The notes: generated by a model not told the origin, from the letters alone. Shown: positions 7,865 to 16,931, numbered from the stretch's first letter. The stretch is 64,000 nt of DNA from Neomegalonema sp. (GCA_022760355.1 JALEGB010000028.1:1-64000); one strand, 5' to 3'. Numbers and translations: made by a program.

Positions 7865-8362
7865 ATGACAGCCACACAGCAACCGGACGCCACTGCGACG
7901 GCGTCAGACTCTCCTCTTTGGCGAGAACGGGCCGTTTGGTTTTCCGAACTCGCGAAGGCGGACGGCGCAGCGCTCAACCAATTATGGGCCGATTTCGGTA
8001 TTAATCCAGAGCATGAATTACTCCGAGCGCCAGAAATTGGCCTGGTGATGGCCCGCGGCCGCGTTGGCGGCGAAGGGGAGGCTTTCAATCTCGGTGAAGT
8101 GTCCGCGACACGTTGCTCCGTCCGCCTGTTGGGGAAGTATGCCGGCGTCGAAGGACACGCCTATGCGCTTGGGCGCGATCGACGCAAGGCCAAGATCGCC
8201 GCCCTATGCGACGCGCTGATGCAAACCCCGCTGAGCGAACGCGTCGCCGCCCAAATTCTGACGCCGCTATATGTCAAGCGACAGGCGGCCGACCGTTCCG
8301 CCGCCGAAAAAGCTGCGGCGACGCGGGTTGAGTTTTTCACCATGACGAGGGGGGAGGATTAG
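7865..8362 (+). CDS. phnG: PhnG, C-P lyase core complex subunit
   Basis: 165 aa, slightly longer than usual. It contains the family signature RGRVGGEGEAFNLGE, then TRCSVRL and GHAYALGRDRRKAKIAA. PhnG is part of the PhnGHIJ core that attaches methylphosphonate-type substrates to the ribose of ATP and cleaves the C-P bond; with PhnI, PhnH and PhnL it is needed for ribose 1-phosphonate triphosphate formation. First gene of the operon; phnH follows after four bases. Confidence 0.95.
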   Translation: MTATQQPDATATASDSPLWRERAVWFSELAKADGAALNQLWADFGINPEHELLRAPEIGLVMARGRVGGEGEAFNLGEVSATRCSVRLLGKYAGVEGHAYALGRDRRKAKIAALCDALMQTPLSERVAAQILTPLYVKRQAADRSAAEKAAATRVEFFTMTRGED

Positions 8363-8366
8363 CCGC

Positions 8367-8993
8367 ATGGTCTCCAGCCCAGCCCCAACCGCGCACAGCC
8401 CCAATCGCTCTCATATCGCAGCGGCCAACTTTCGCGCGATTTTGAACGCCCTCGCCCGCCCCGGCCGCGTCGAAACCGCGATCCCATTCCGGGCCGCGCC
8501 GGAGCCGCTTTTTCCGGCCGCCGCGGCAATCTTGACGACGCTGGTCGACACGGATGCGCCCTACTGGCTCTCGCCCCGCTTGCGGACGCCGGAGATCGAC
8601 GCCTATGCGCGGTTTGAGACTTCAGCCGCCGCCGCCCAGGATCCTGGACAGGCCGACTTTCTGTTGGGCGACTGGTCCGAGATCGCGCCCATCGCCACGG
8701 CAGGTCGGCTCCGCATCGGAACCGCCGAATATCCAGACCGCTCCGCAACGCTCATTCTGACGGTCGAGGCGCTGGCGCAAACGGCTGATGGCGGCTGCAC
8801 AGTTTGTGTAGACGGGCCCGGCGTCGAAACGCAGCACCGGTTTCAGCTCGCACTGTCTGAGCAGGCGGACGCCTTTTTCGCCTTCCTGGCGCGCAACCGC
8901 ACCGGGTTTCCGCTCGGCGTCGATGTGATCTTAACCGCGCATGACCGGCTTGTCGGTCTGCCGCGCACCGCACGCGTCATGAGGGAGGCATAA
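8367..8993 (+). CDS. phnH: PhnH, C-P lyase core complex subunit
   Basis: 208 aa, near the family's usual length (about 195). The N-terminal 'NFRAILNALARPGR' and the C-terminal 'RNRTGFPLGVDVILTA' are typical PhnH segments. PhnH has a degenerate PLP-transferase fold without PLP and caps the PhnGIJ assembly by contacting PhnI and PhnG. It lies between phnG and phnI with gaps of four bases and one base, so it is tightly co-translated. Confidence 0.95.
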   Translation: MVSSPAPTAHSPNRSHIAAANFRAILNALARPGRVETAIPFRAAPEPLFPAAAAILTTLVDTDAPYWLSPRLRTPEIDAYARFETSAAAAQDPGQADFLLGDWSEIAPIATAGRLRIGTAEYPDRSATLILTVEALAQTADGGCTVCVDGPGVETQHRFQLALSEQADAFFAFLARNRTGFPLGVDVILTAHDRLVGLPRTARVMREA

Positions 8994-8994
8994 G

Positions 8995-10104
8995 ATGTAT
9001 GTGGCGAGCAAAGGCGGCGAGAACGCGATCAACGCCGCACATAAGCTGATGGCCGAAGCGCGCCGCGGCGATCCGTCCGTCGCGGAGCTGAGCGTCGCGC
9101 AGATCCGCGAGCAGCTGCGGCTGGCTGTGGCCCGCGTCTGCGCCGAGGGGTCGCTGTATGATTTCGATCTTGGCGCGCTGGCCATCAAACAGAGCCGCGG
9201 CGATATGATCGAAGCCATCTTTTTGATGCGGGCCTATCGCGCAACCTTGCCCCGTTTTGGCTATACGCAACCGATCGATACGGCGCGCATGATGGTTGCG
9301 CGCCGGATTTCCGCAACGTTCAAGGATCTGCCGGGCGGGCAAATACTGGGGCCGACATTCGACTACACGCATCGGCTGCTGGACTTTAAACTCGCCGCCG
9401 AGGGCGGAGAAGCCGCGCCCGCGCAGACTGCGCCAGCGGACCCGACGCCGCCGCCGCATGTTCTGTCGCTGCTGAATCGAGAACAGTTGATCGAGCCCGC
9501 CGGCGTCGCCGCGCCAGAGGATCAGGCCGCGCCCCCGGATCTGACGCGCTCGCCGCTTGAGCTGCCGGCGTGCCGGGCGCTGCGCATGCAGGCCTTGGCG
9601 CGCGGCGACGAAGGTTTTCTGCTCGGACTCGCCTACTCGACCCAACGCGGCTATGCGCGCAACCACGCCTTCGTGGGCGAGCTTCGGATCGGCATGGTCG
9701 AAGTCGAGTTTGACATTCCCGAAATCGGACTGACGGTTTCCATTGGCGAGATCGAAGTGACGGAGTGCGAAACCGTCAACCAGTTCACCGGCTCCAAAAC
9801 CGAACCACCGCAATTCACCCGCGGCTACGGGCTGGCCTTTGGACAATCTGAGCGCAAAACCCTGGCCATGGCGCTGGTTGACCGCGCGCTGCGCTGGCGC
9901 GAGCTGGGCGAAGACGATCTGGGCGCCCCGGCGCAGGATGAAGAGTTTGTTCTCAGCCATGTCGACAACATCCAGGCCAGCGGCTTCCTCGAGCACATCA
10001 AGCTGCCGCACTATGTCGATTTCCAAGCCGAGCTGGAGCTGATCCGGACCCTGCGGCGAGAGGCGTTTGAGCGGCGCACGCAAAATCAGGAGGCGGCCGA
10101 ATGA
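8995..10104 (+). CDS. phnI: PhnI, C-P lyase core nucleosidase subunit
   Basis: 369 aa, the usual length. It begins MYVASKGGENAINAAHKL, a strongly conserved PhnI start. PhnI alone can act as a nucleosidase; in the complex it replaces the adenine of ATP with phosphonate to give alpha-D-ribose 1-phosphonate 5-triphosphate. The start codon follows the phnH stop by one base and the end overlaps phnJ by four bases (ATGA), giving strict coupling. A mid-protein Ala/Pro-rich stretch (about residues 135-165) is probably a surface loop. Confidence 0.96.
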   Translation: MYVASKGGENAINAAHKLMAEARRGDPSVAELSVAQIREQLRLAVARVCAEGSLYDFDLGALAIKQSRGDMIEAIFLMRAYRATLPRFGYTQPIDTARMMVARRISATFKDLPGGQILGPTFDYTHRLLDFKLAAEGGEAAPAQTAPADPTPPPHVLSLLNREQLIEPAGVAAPEDQAAPPDLTRSPLELPACRALRMQALARGDEGFLLGLAYSTQRGYARNHAFVGELRIGMVEVEFDIPEIGLTVSIGEIEVTECETVNQFTGSKTEPPQFTRGYGLAFGQSERKTLAMALVDRALRWRELGEDDLGAPAQDEEFVLSHVDNIQASGFLEHIKLPHYVDFQAELELIRTLRREAFERRTQNQEAAE

Positions 10105-10994
10105 GCGCCCAGGATCTTTCATCCGCCGCAGCGCCAGCGCCGGCAGAGGAGGAAGCGGACTACAACTTCGCTTATCTCGACGAGAACACCAAGCGCATGA
10201 TCCGTCGCGCGCTGCTGAAGGCTGTCGCGATCCCAGGCTATCAAACGCCGTTCGCCAGCCGCGAAATGCCAATGCCCTACGGGTGGGGCACGGGCGGCGT
10301 GCAGGTGACGTCGGCCTGCCTGACCGAAAGCGACAGCTTGAAGGTGATCGACCAAGGCGCTGACGATACGACCAACGCCGTCTCAATCCGAAAATTTTTC
10401 GAGCGCACGGCGCGCGTGGCGACGACGACGCGCACCGAAGAGGCGACGATCATTCAAACACGGCACCGGATCCCCGAGACGCCGCTCACGGAAAATCAGA
10501 TCCTCGTCTACCAAGTGCCGATCCCGGAGCCACTGCGCTTTTTGGAGCCGCGCGAGACCGAAACGCGGAAAATGCATGCGCTCGAAGAGTATGGGTTGAT
10601 GCATGTGAAGCTGTATGAAGATATCGCGCGCCATGGCCATATCGCCACCGCCTACGCCTATCCGGTGCAGGTGGGGCGGCGCTATGTCATGGACCCGTCG
10701 CCGATCCCCAAATTTGACAATCCGAAATTGTCAAACTGCCCAGCGCTGCAGCTGTTCGGCGCCGGGCGCGAGCAACGGATCTACGCCGTGCCACCCTATA
10801 CGGAGGCGATCAGCCTGGATTTTGAGGATCATCCATTTGATCCCGGCGGCGTGGATCAGCCCTGCGCCCTTTGCGGCGCGACCGGGGTCTATCTCGACGA
10901 AGTCATCACCGATGATCAGGGGACGCGAATGTATGTGTGCTCCGATACGGATCACTGCGAAAAAACGCGGGCGGACGCGGAGGCGGCGCAATGA
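10101..10994 (+). CDS. phnJ: PhnJ, radical SAM C-P lyase
   Basis: 297 aa. It carries the PhnJ cysteine signature C-x2-C-x21-C-x5-C near the C-terminus (CALC ... VCSDTDHC), which supplies the 4Fe-4S cluster and the thiyl-radical cysteine. It cleaves the C-P bond of ribose 1-phosphonate 5-phosphate, releasing the alkane and ribose 1,2-cyclic phosphate 5-phosphate. All four cysteines are present, so the enzyme should be active. ATGA overlaps link it to phnI upstream and phnK downstream. The N-terminus has a short Ala-rich extension relative to E. coli. Confidence 0.97.
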   Translation: MSAQDLSSAAAPAPAEEEADYNFAYLDENTKRMIRRALLKAVAIPGYQTPFASREMPMPYGWGTGGVQVTSACLTESDSLKVIDQGADDTTNAVSIRKFFERTARVATTTRTEEATIIQTRHRIPETPLTENQILVYQVPIPEPLRFLEPRETETRKMHALEEYGLMHVKLYEDIARHGHIATAYAYPVQVGRRYVMDPSPIPKFDNPKLSNCPALQLFGAGREQRIYAVPPYTEAISLDFEDHPFDPGGVDQPCALCGATGVYLDEVITDDQGTRMYVCSDTDHCEKTRADAEAAQ

Positions 10995-11782
10995 TCGGCG
11001 CGCCTTTGTTCAAACTGTCGGGCCTGACCAAGCTCTATGGCGCGCGCGTCGGATGTCGGCACGCATCTCTTGAAGTCCGCGCCGGCGAAGTCCTTGCGGT
11101 TGTCGGCGAATCCGGCTCCGGCAAATCGACGCTTCTTTCCTGCGCGTCGGGCCAGATGCTCCCGACCTCCGGCGGCGTCCTCCATGGCGCGACAAGCCCG
11201 GACGGGCGCACCGTCTGGCGTGATATTTATCAGGATCTCAGCGAGCCGGAGCGCCGCAAGCTGCTGCGCTCGGAATGGGCGTATGTACATCAGGATGCGC
11301 GCGACGGGCTGCGCATGAGCGTGAGCGCCGGCGGCAATATCGGTGAGCGGATGATGGCCGCGGGCGCCCGGCGCTACGGCGCTATTCGACGCGAGGCCGA
11401 AGCATGGCTGGCGCGGGTTGAGATTCCGACGGATCGGCTGGATGACCGCCCGACCGCATTTTCCGGCGGCATGCGTCAGCGGCTGCAAATCGCCCGCGCG
11501 CTCGCAACCGGGCCAAAATTGGTGTTCATGGATGAGCCGACCGGCGGGCTCGACGTCTCGGTGCAGGCGCGACTGTTGGATCTGGTGCGCCGCCTGGTCG
11601 CCGAATATGACTTGGCCGTGATCATCGTCACCCATGATCTCGCCGTCGCGCGGCTGCTCGCCCATCGAATGGTGGTGATGAAACAAGGCCGTATCGTCGA
11701 AAGCGGACTGACCGATCAAATCCTTGACGACCCGCTTCATCCCTACAGCCAGCTGCTGGTCAGCTCGATCCTGCAGACATGA
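10991..11782 (+). CDS. phnK: PhnK, ABC-type ATPase of the C-P lyase complex
   Basis: 263 aa. Walker A is GESGSGKST, the ABC signature SGGMRQR and Walker B LVFMDEPTGGLD. The family resembles dipeptide-transporter ATPases, but in the phn operon it docks on the PhnGHIJ core through PhnJ and is not a transporter subunit. ATG at 10991 overlaps the phnJ stop (ATGA); a longer in-frame reading to 10937 would run into phnJ. It overlaps phnL by another ATGA. Confidence 0.94.
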   Translation: MIGAPLFKLSGLTKLYGARVGCRHASLEVRAGEVLAVVGESGSGKSTLLSCASGQMLPTSGGVLHGATSPDGRTVWRDIYQDLSEPERRKLLRSEWAYVHQDARDGLRMSVSAGGNIGERMMAAGARRYGAIRREAEAWLARVEIPTDRLDDRPTAFSGGMRQRLQIARALATGPKLVFMDEPTGGLDVSVQARLLDLVRRLVAEYDLAVIIVTHDLAVARLLAHRMVVMKQGRIVESGLTDQILDDPLHPYSQLLVSSILQT

Positions 11783-12594
11783 CGCGCGGAACCTTTTCCT
11801 GGCCCCGCTTCCTGTCCCCCAAATCCAAAGGCGGCCCCATGGCGACAACACGCTCAGAACCTGATCGAACAGACGGGCGGGGACCGGTTCAGATCGATAT
11901 CTCCGGTCTCAAAAAGTCATTCCACCTCTTTGGCCAAAATGTCTCAATCCCCGTGATGGAAGGCGGGGAGCTGTGCGTTCACGCCGGCGAGTGCGTGGCG
12001 CTGATCGGTGAATCCGGCGCCGGAAAATCCACCTTGATGCGGATGATTTACGGCAATTATCGCAGCAATGGCGGCAAGATACGCGTGCGCTGCGTCGCGC
12101 AAGGCGGGCCGGAAAAATGGATTGACGTCGGCCTGCCGCATCCCCACGAAATTATTGAGATGCGGCGCGCCACCCTTGGCTATGTCTCGCAGTTCCTCCG
12201 CGTCATTCCGCGCGTCTCAACGCTCGACATCGTCGCGGAACCCGCCATCGCGGCCGGCGCCGCGCCGGAGGAGGCGGTGGCGCGGGCCAAGCAGCTGCTG
12301 TCGCGCCTACGGGTCCGCGAAACATTGTGGGGGCTTTCGCCGCTGACCTTCTCGGGCGGCGAACAGCAGCGCGTAAATATCGCCCGCGGCTTCGCGCATC
12401 GCTTTCCGATCATGCTGCTGGACGAACCGACCGCCTCCCTCGATGCGGTCAATCGCGAAACCGTCCTGCAATTGATTGAAGAGGCGCGGGACGACGGCGC
12501 GGCGATTATCGGCATCTTCCACGACTCCGCCGCGCGCGCGCGCATTTGCAGCCGAGAGATTGACGTGTCGGCCTTTACCGCGCAGGCGGCCTGA
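11779..12594 (+). CDS. phnL: PhnL, ABC-type ATPase of the C-P lyase pathway
   Basis: 271 aa with Walker A GESGAGKST, signature SGGEQQR and Walker B IMLLDEPTASLD. PhnL is required for ribose phosphonate formation and binds PhnK as a heterodimer in the purified complex. The ATG at 11779 overlaps the phnK stop. The protein is about 35-40 residues longer than typical PhnL; ATG at 11839, preceded by AAAGGCGG, would give a conventional N-terminus, so the start is uncertain. phnN follows after three bases. Confidence 0.93.
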   Translation: MTRGTFSWPRFLSPKSKGGPMATTRSEPDRTDGRGPVQIDISGLKKSFHLFGQNVSIPVMEGGELCVHAGECVALIGESGAGKSTLMRMIYGNYRSNGGKIRVRCVAQGGPEKWIDVGLPHPHEIIEMRRATLGYVSQFLRVIPRVSTLDIVAEPAIAAGAAPEEAVARAKQLLSRLRVRETLWGLSPLTFSGGEQQRVNIARGFAHRFPIMLLDEPTASLDAVNRETVLQLIEEARDDGAAIIGIFHDSAARARICSREIDVSAFTAQAA

Positions 12595-12597
12595 GCG

Positions 12598-13215
12598 ATG
12601 TCCGCGCCCGCCCCAATACCACCCGCGCCGCGCCGCAGCGTTCTGCATCTCGTCGTCGGCCCCTCAGGCGCGGGCAAAGACACGCTGATCGACGCCGTGC
12701 GCGCCATACGGCCCGATATCCTGATCGGCCGGCGGGTGATCACGCGGGCGGAGGATGCGGGCGGCGAAGAGCATGAGGCGATCTCGGAGGAGGAGTTTGA
12801 GGCGCGCCGGGCGGCGGGCGGCTTCGCCCTCTGGTGGCGCGCCCACGGCTTAAGCTACGGCGCGCCGGCGGCGCTGATCGACGCGCTCGACCGGCCGCAG
12901 CATGTGCTGCTCAATGTCTCGCGCCGGATCGTGGCGGAGGCGCAGGCGCGTTTCGCGCCCGTGCGCGTGCTGCAGATTTGGGCCCCGCAAGAAGTGCTGG
13001 CCGCTCGGCTCGCCGCTCGCGGCCGCGAAAGCGAAGCCGACATTCTTGAGCGGCTGCGCCGAAAGGCCGGCGCAACGCTGGAGGACGGCCCGAATTTGTT
13101 CCGAATCGACAATAGCGGCGCGCGGGAAGACGGAGTCGCCTCGATGCTCAGCGCGCTGGCGCCGCGAATACCGCCGCCCCTCGATTTCAAGCGCCGGAAA
13201 AGCGATGTCGGCTGA
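12598..13215 (+). CDS. phnN: PhnN, ribose 1,5-bisphosphate phosphokinase
   Basis: 205 aa. The P-loop is GPSGAGKD, followed by a guanylate-kinase-like fold with GRRVITR and a lid region. PhnN phosphorylates ribose 1,5-bisphosphate to PRPP, so carbon from C-P lyase turnover re-enters nucleotide metabolism. It is the last plus-strand gene of the phnG operon. Its 3' end overlaps the convergent DUF1045 gene by 29 bases. Confidence 0.94.
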   Translation: MSAPAPIPPAPRRSVLHLVVGPSGAGKDTLIDAVRAIRPDILIGRRVITRAEDAGGEEHEAISEEEFEARRAAGGFALWWRAHGLSYGAPAALIDALDRPQHVLLNVSRRIVAEAQARFAPVRVLQIWAPQEVLAARLAARGRESEADILERLRRKAGATLEDGPNLFRIDNSGAREDGVASMLSALAPRIPPPLDFKRRKSDVG

Positions 13216-13900
13216 GGATTTTGAACGCCGCCCCTTCTTTGCGAATGCCGAACAGCGCGATTTCCTCCAACAGAAATGGATCGGTCAGTGTCGGCGCAAA
13301 GATCGGCGCAAGCTGCGCCGCCAGGCGCTCGGCCTCTTGCTGCGGCGTCCAACTGCTGAGGGTGAAATGGAAATGAAACCGCTCCTGCACCCACGGATAG
13401 CCCCAGAGCTCCAGCAGCTCCCGGCCCCGCTCATCGAGCGTCTCCGGCTTGCGTCGCGCGCGATCCTCGTCGCTCAGCGGGGCGCGAAATCCGTCAAACG
13501 CCTGCACAATTTCGAATGCGCGCGCGTTCAGCTCCGGCGACGGCCCGCCGCATCGCAGCGCGACGAAGCCATTGTCCGTCGTGATCCGCAGTTGTGGCGC
13601 GGCGACCGGGCTGCGCGCTGCGGCGAAGGCGGCGATCGCCATATCCAGCGCCTCAACGGTCGCCCCCTCCGCCAAGCGGAAGGGCGATTTGAGCGTCCCA
13701 TGGAAACCATAGCGCGCCGGCGTCCTGACCAGCGGCTGGATCTGAGCGTCCGACAGCCCCAGCGCGGCGAAGGCGGGGCGGTCGGGCCCCAGCAGCCATT
13801 CGGAGCCCAGCGCAAAAAGCGCGCTTTCGGCAGGCGGCACGGCGTAAATGGCGTAGCGCGCCCATCCCTCAAACGTTGCGTCTGTCTGCCGCCCGATCAT
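13187..13900 (-). CDS. DUF1045 phosphonate-associated 2H phosphoesterase
   Basis: About 237 aa. Two H-x-T motifs, FHGTLKSPF and FHFHFTLSS, mark the 2H phosphoesterase fold, and the protein fits the DUF1045/phosphonate-operon family. 2H enzymes open 2',3'- or 1,2-cyclic phosphates. C-P lyase makes a ribose 1,2-cyclic phosphate, and no PhnP (the metallo-beta-lactamase cyclic phosphodiesterase) is present, so this protein probably fills that step; this is inference. It runs opposite to its neighbours, overlapping phnN by 29 bases, and is divergent from phnM. ATG at 13900 follows a G-rich ribosome site. Confidence 0.88.
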   Translation of the reverse strand: MIGRQTDATFEGWARYAIYAVPPAESALFALGSEWLLGPDRPAFAALGLSDAQIQPLVRTPARYGFHGTLKSPFRLAEGATVEALDMAIAAFAAARSPVAAPQLRITTDNGFVALRCGGPSPELNARAFEIVQAFDGFRAPLSDEDRARRKPETLDERGRELLELWGYPWVQERFHFHFTLSSWTPQQEAERLAAQLAPIFAPTLTDPFLLEEIALFGIRKEGAAFKILSRHRFSGA

Positions 13901-14034
13901 CTTCGCAGCCCCCTTAGTGCAAACGACGCCCGCCTCTTCACGCGCCGCGTCTTGCAGGTTACCAGTGCGCTCGCCTCGCGAACGAACAGCAGCTAACAAA
14001 GCCGCGCTTCCGGCGAAAGAACGAAGGACCAGAC

Positions 14035-15198
14035 ATGATGGCAAGTGGCTCCGAAACCGTGCTGGCCAATGCGCGAATCGTTGCGCCGGATGAGGTGTTT
14101 GACGGCGCCGTTTTGATCCGAGACGGCGTTATCGAGGATGTCTCGCGGGGGCCGACGAACGCATCCGGCGCACATGACTGCCAGGGCGACTATTTGTTGC
14201 CGGGCCTGGTGGAGCTGCACACCGACAATCTCGAGCGACATCTACAGCCGCGCCCCGGCGTCGAATGGCCCCGCCGCGCCGCCGTCGCCGCCCATGATGG
14301 CGAGTTTGTTTCGGTTGGCGTGACCACCTTGTTTGACGCGCTTCGGATCGGCGTGATGGACGCCGACGGCATCGGCGATTATGCGGCCGGCGTTATCGAC
14401 GCCCTTAATCGGCTTCGCGACACTGATCTGTTGAAGGCGGACCATTTCCTGCACTTGCGCTGTGAAATCTGCGCCCCGGAACTGCTCAAAGAGTTCGATC
14501 AGATCGCTGCGGAACAGCGCATTCGACTGATCTCGCTGATGGATCACACGATCGGCCAACGGCAATTCCGCCGCGAAGACAAATATCGCGAATATTACCA
14601 AGGCAAAAAAGGCATGTCCGACGATGCGTTGGACGCCTTCATTGTCCGCTCGCGCGAGATGCAGGCGCTTTATGCGGAGCCGCATCGCGCCGGGCTGATC
14701 GATCGATCAACCCAACTGCGCGCTGAGCGGGGGGCCTTCGCCGTCGCCAGCCATGATGACGCCGATATTGCACATGTGGATGAAAGCATAGAGGCCGGCG
14801 CGACAATCGCCGAGTTTCCCACCACCCAGGAAGCGGCGCGCGCCAGCCGAGAGCGGGGAATGGCCGTTATGATGGGGGCGCCGAACCTGCTGCGCGGCTT
14901 TTCGCACTCTGGCAACGTGTCCGCGTTAGAATTAGCGTCGGAAGGGCTTGTGGACATCCTCTCTTCAGACTATGCGCCTGCGTCGTTAATGCTGGCGACG
15001 TTTAAGCTCGCCGAGGAAACCGACTATGGTCTGCCGCGCGCTGTGTCTTGTGTGACCCGCACCCCGGCCCTGAGCGTTGGATTGAGCGATCGCGGCGCAA
15101 TTTCGCCAGGTTTGCGCGCAGACATGGCGCAGGTTTATCGAGCGGAGCGGCTCTGCGTAACACGGGCCGCTTGGCGTGAAGGACGGCGCGTCGCCTAA
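14035..15198 (+). CDS. phnM: PhnM, ribose 1-phosphonate 5-triphosphate diphosphatase
   Basis: 387 aa of the amidohydrolase superfamily. The metal site begins with LVELHTDNLERH, followed by a conserved 'SLMDHTIGQRQF', then 'ASHDD' and 'LSSDYAPAS' segments typical of PhnM. It removes pyrophosphate from alpha-D-ribose 1-phosphonate 5-triphosphate to make the PhnJ substrate. It is separated from phnN by the inverted DUF1045 gene and so needs its own promoter, which would lie in the 134-base gap 13901-14034. A strong hairpin follows at 15226-15250. Confidence 0.95.
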   Translation: MMASGSETVLANARIVAPDEVFDGAVLIRDGVIEDVSRGPTNASGAHDCQGDYLLPGLVELHTDNLERHLQPRPGVEWPRRAAVAAHDGEFVSVGVTTLFDALRIGVMDADGIGDYAAGVIDALNRLRDTDLLKADHFLHLRCEICAPELLKEFDQIAAEQRIRLISLMDHTIGQRQFRREDKYREYYQGKKGMSDDALDAFIVRSREMQALYAEPHRAGLIDRSTQLRAERGAFAVASHDDADIAHVDESIEAGATIAEFPTTQEAARASRERGMAVMMGAPNLLRGFSHSGNVSALELASEGLVDILSSDYAPASLMLATFKLAEETDYGLPRAVSCVTRTPALSVGLSDRGAISPGLRADMAQVYRAERLCVTRAAWREGRRVA

Positions 15199-15225
15199 CC
15201 CTTAGCTGGGGGGAGACCGTCAGAG

Positions 15226-15250
15226 CGCGACGCCGACGGGCGGCGTCGCG
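15226..15250 (+). terminator. Hairpin terminator after phnM
   Basis: Perfect 10-bp stem (15226-15235 with 15241-15250), five-base loop, 28 bases after the phnM stop; TTTT follows at about 15260. Position and stability suit a transcription terminator for the phn region. The T-run is short and displaced, so efficiency is uncertain. Confidence 0.6.
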
Positions 15251-15409
15251 GCGCGGATCGTTTTGGGCAGCAATGGCGAGCGCTTGGCCCGCCCTTTGCT
15301 TCAGGCTGCTGGAGCGCACGGTTAACGAGCCGCTCAGCGCAGTTAGGACGATCGGTGGTTGGCGGTTTGTGACGCCGGGCAAGGACAAACACGGGAAGGT
15401 GGGCGCGCG

Positions 15410-16222
15410 ATGAAGAAGCTCCTCATCACGCTGGCGATTACGACGCTCGTCGGCGGTTGTTTAGAGACCAAGTCGGATGGCCCGGGCGAACCGTGGACGA
15501 CGGACACCCCAGCGCTTGGCGCGCCGACCGACAGCGCGAAAAAAGAAGGCGCGCCTAAAGACGGCGCCGAACCAAGCGCACCGGTGCGGAAAGCATCTGC
15601 GAAAAAGGACGAGGCGGCCAAAACGCCAGACCGCGCCGAAGGCGGCGGCCTGCGTCGTGGCGACCCGACCTATGTGCGCAAAAGCCTGTCGGAGCGCAAA
15701 GGATGGGATCCGCGCTTCCGCAAAGGATGTGAGCTGTTGATCCGCACCGTGTGGGCCGAAACCCGGCGCGGCCGCTACATCATCGAAGCTCAGTCCAAAA
15801 CCGAGAGCTGCGTCGATATCGAGCTCAGCATCGCGATCCGAGCGCCGAACCAGCGCGTCATCTATCGCTCAAACTACAAGGCGGCGGAAGTTTACGGCTT
15901 CACCAAGATCAAGCGCCCAACAGACATTCGCGGCGCACTGATTGATTGGGCGACCAACTATGGATCGCTCAACAAGAGATCCGACCGCCTGCCTTACTGG
16001 CCGCGCGGCGCCAGAACGCCAACCGTTCGCGGCAAATACCCCTTCACCGCGGACAAGACATGGGATCGGCCGAGCTATCTCGAACTGCGGCGCGCCAAGC
16101 TGCCCGTCTACTGCCATGTGCATGACCTCGACAGCATGAACTGCGTAATTCTCAATGACTTTGAGCAGAAGGTGCGGCCGTTGGGCGTTCAGAAGTTCCC
16201 GACGACGACCGAAAAGTCGTAG
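15410..16222 (+). CDS. Putative lipoprotein of unknown function
   Basis: 270 aa. The N-terminus MKKLLITLAITTLVGGC is a lipoprotein signal ending in a lipobox, so Cys17 would be lipidated. Residues about 18-80 are a Lys/Ala/Pro-rich linker, then comes a basic folded domain with several Cys and Trp. I do not recognise the domain. The gene sits between the phn terminator and a hypothetical minus-strand gene. Its stop codon lies in a 16-base unit repeated in tandem (16210-16239). Envelope location is inferred from the lipobox only. Confidence 0.7.
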   Translation: MKKLLITLAITTLVGGCLETKSDGPGEPWTTDTPALGAPTDSAKKEGAPKDGAEPSAPVRKASAKKDEAAKTPDRAEGGGLRRGDPTYVRKSLSERKGWDPRFRKGCELLIRTVWAETRRGRYIIEAQSKTESCVDIELSIAIRAPNQRVIYRSNYKAAEVYGFTKIKRPTDIRGALIDWATNYGSLNKRSDRLPYWPRGARTPTVRGKYPFTADKTWDRPSYLELRRAKLPVYCHVHDLDSMNCVILNDFEQKVRPLGVQKFPTTTEKS

Positions 16223-16310
16223 GATCGAAAAGTCGTAGGGCCGAAGCCGCCAGGGCCGCCTTGGCGATTTCAGCTCACGCGCGCCCACAGCGAATGGGCG
16301 CCCCGAAACG

Positions 16311-16931
16311 CTATGGCGCGAGCACGATCCGAAAGGCGATCGGCGCGCCGGCCGATTGCTCCGCGTCAACCAGCGCGGAAGGGCGCAGGCCGCGCGGCGC
16401 CGTCAGCGTCGCCCGGAAACCACCGCCCGCCTGGCGGTTCGCCGCCATCGCCCATACCGGCCGTCCCGCCGCCGCCGCGCGCAACATCTCGATATACGCC
16501 GCGTCGCGCTCCGCCGCAGCTGCGCCGCCATCGCCTTCAGGAAACCATCCGAGCGCGATCAGCGCCGCGGGCCGTTCCTCCAAAGCAACCTCGAGATCGA
16601 GGCGCGCAGCCGCCTCCGGCCCAACCGACGGCGCGCCCACCGCTACGGCCCGCCATCCGAGCCGATGCGCGCAGCCCGCCGCCGCGCTCTCGGCTCGCAT
16701 CAACCGCGCCCGCTCCGCGCTTTCGGCGACCAAATGAAAGCTGCCTTGACCCGGCGCGCGCCGGTCCCGCCGCACCGGCTCGCCCCGCGCCGTCGCCACG
16801 CCCGATGGCGCGATCAACTGCAGCCCCTTCCGACGCGGCTCAACCGCCGCATCGCGCGCCGCCGCGTCCGCCCCTTGGAGCAGCGCGATCGCCATGTCGA
16901 ATAAGGCGGCGCGATTGGCGACCGTCATCAT
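16311..16931 (-). CDS. Hypothetical Ala/Arg-rich protein
   Basis: About 206 aa with no motif I recognise. Composition is strongly Ala/Arg/Glu-rich with no signal peptide or membrane segment. ATG at 16931 (or the adjacent 16928) follows GGGAG, a good ribosome site; in-frame sequence further upstream lacks one. A Pro/Arg-rich reading on the opposite strand looks like a shadow. It is convergent with the lipoprotein gene and divergent from the secreted coiled-coil gene at 17200. Confidence 0.55.
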   Translation of the reverse strand: MMTVANRAALFDMAIALLQGADAAARDAAVEPRRKGLQLIAPSGVATARGEPVRRDRRAPGQGSFHLVAESAERARLMRAESAAAGCAHRLGWRAVAVGAPSVGPEAAARLDLEVALEERPAALIALGWFPEGDGGAAAAERDAAYIEMLRAAAAGRPVWAMAANRQAGGGFRATLTAPRGLRPSALVDAEQSAGAPIAFRIVLAP

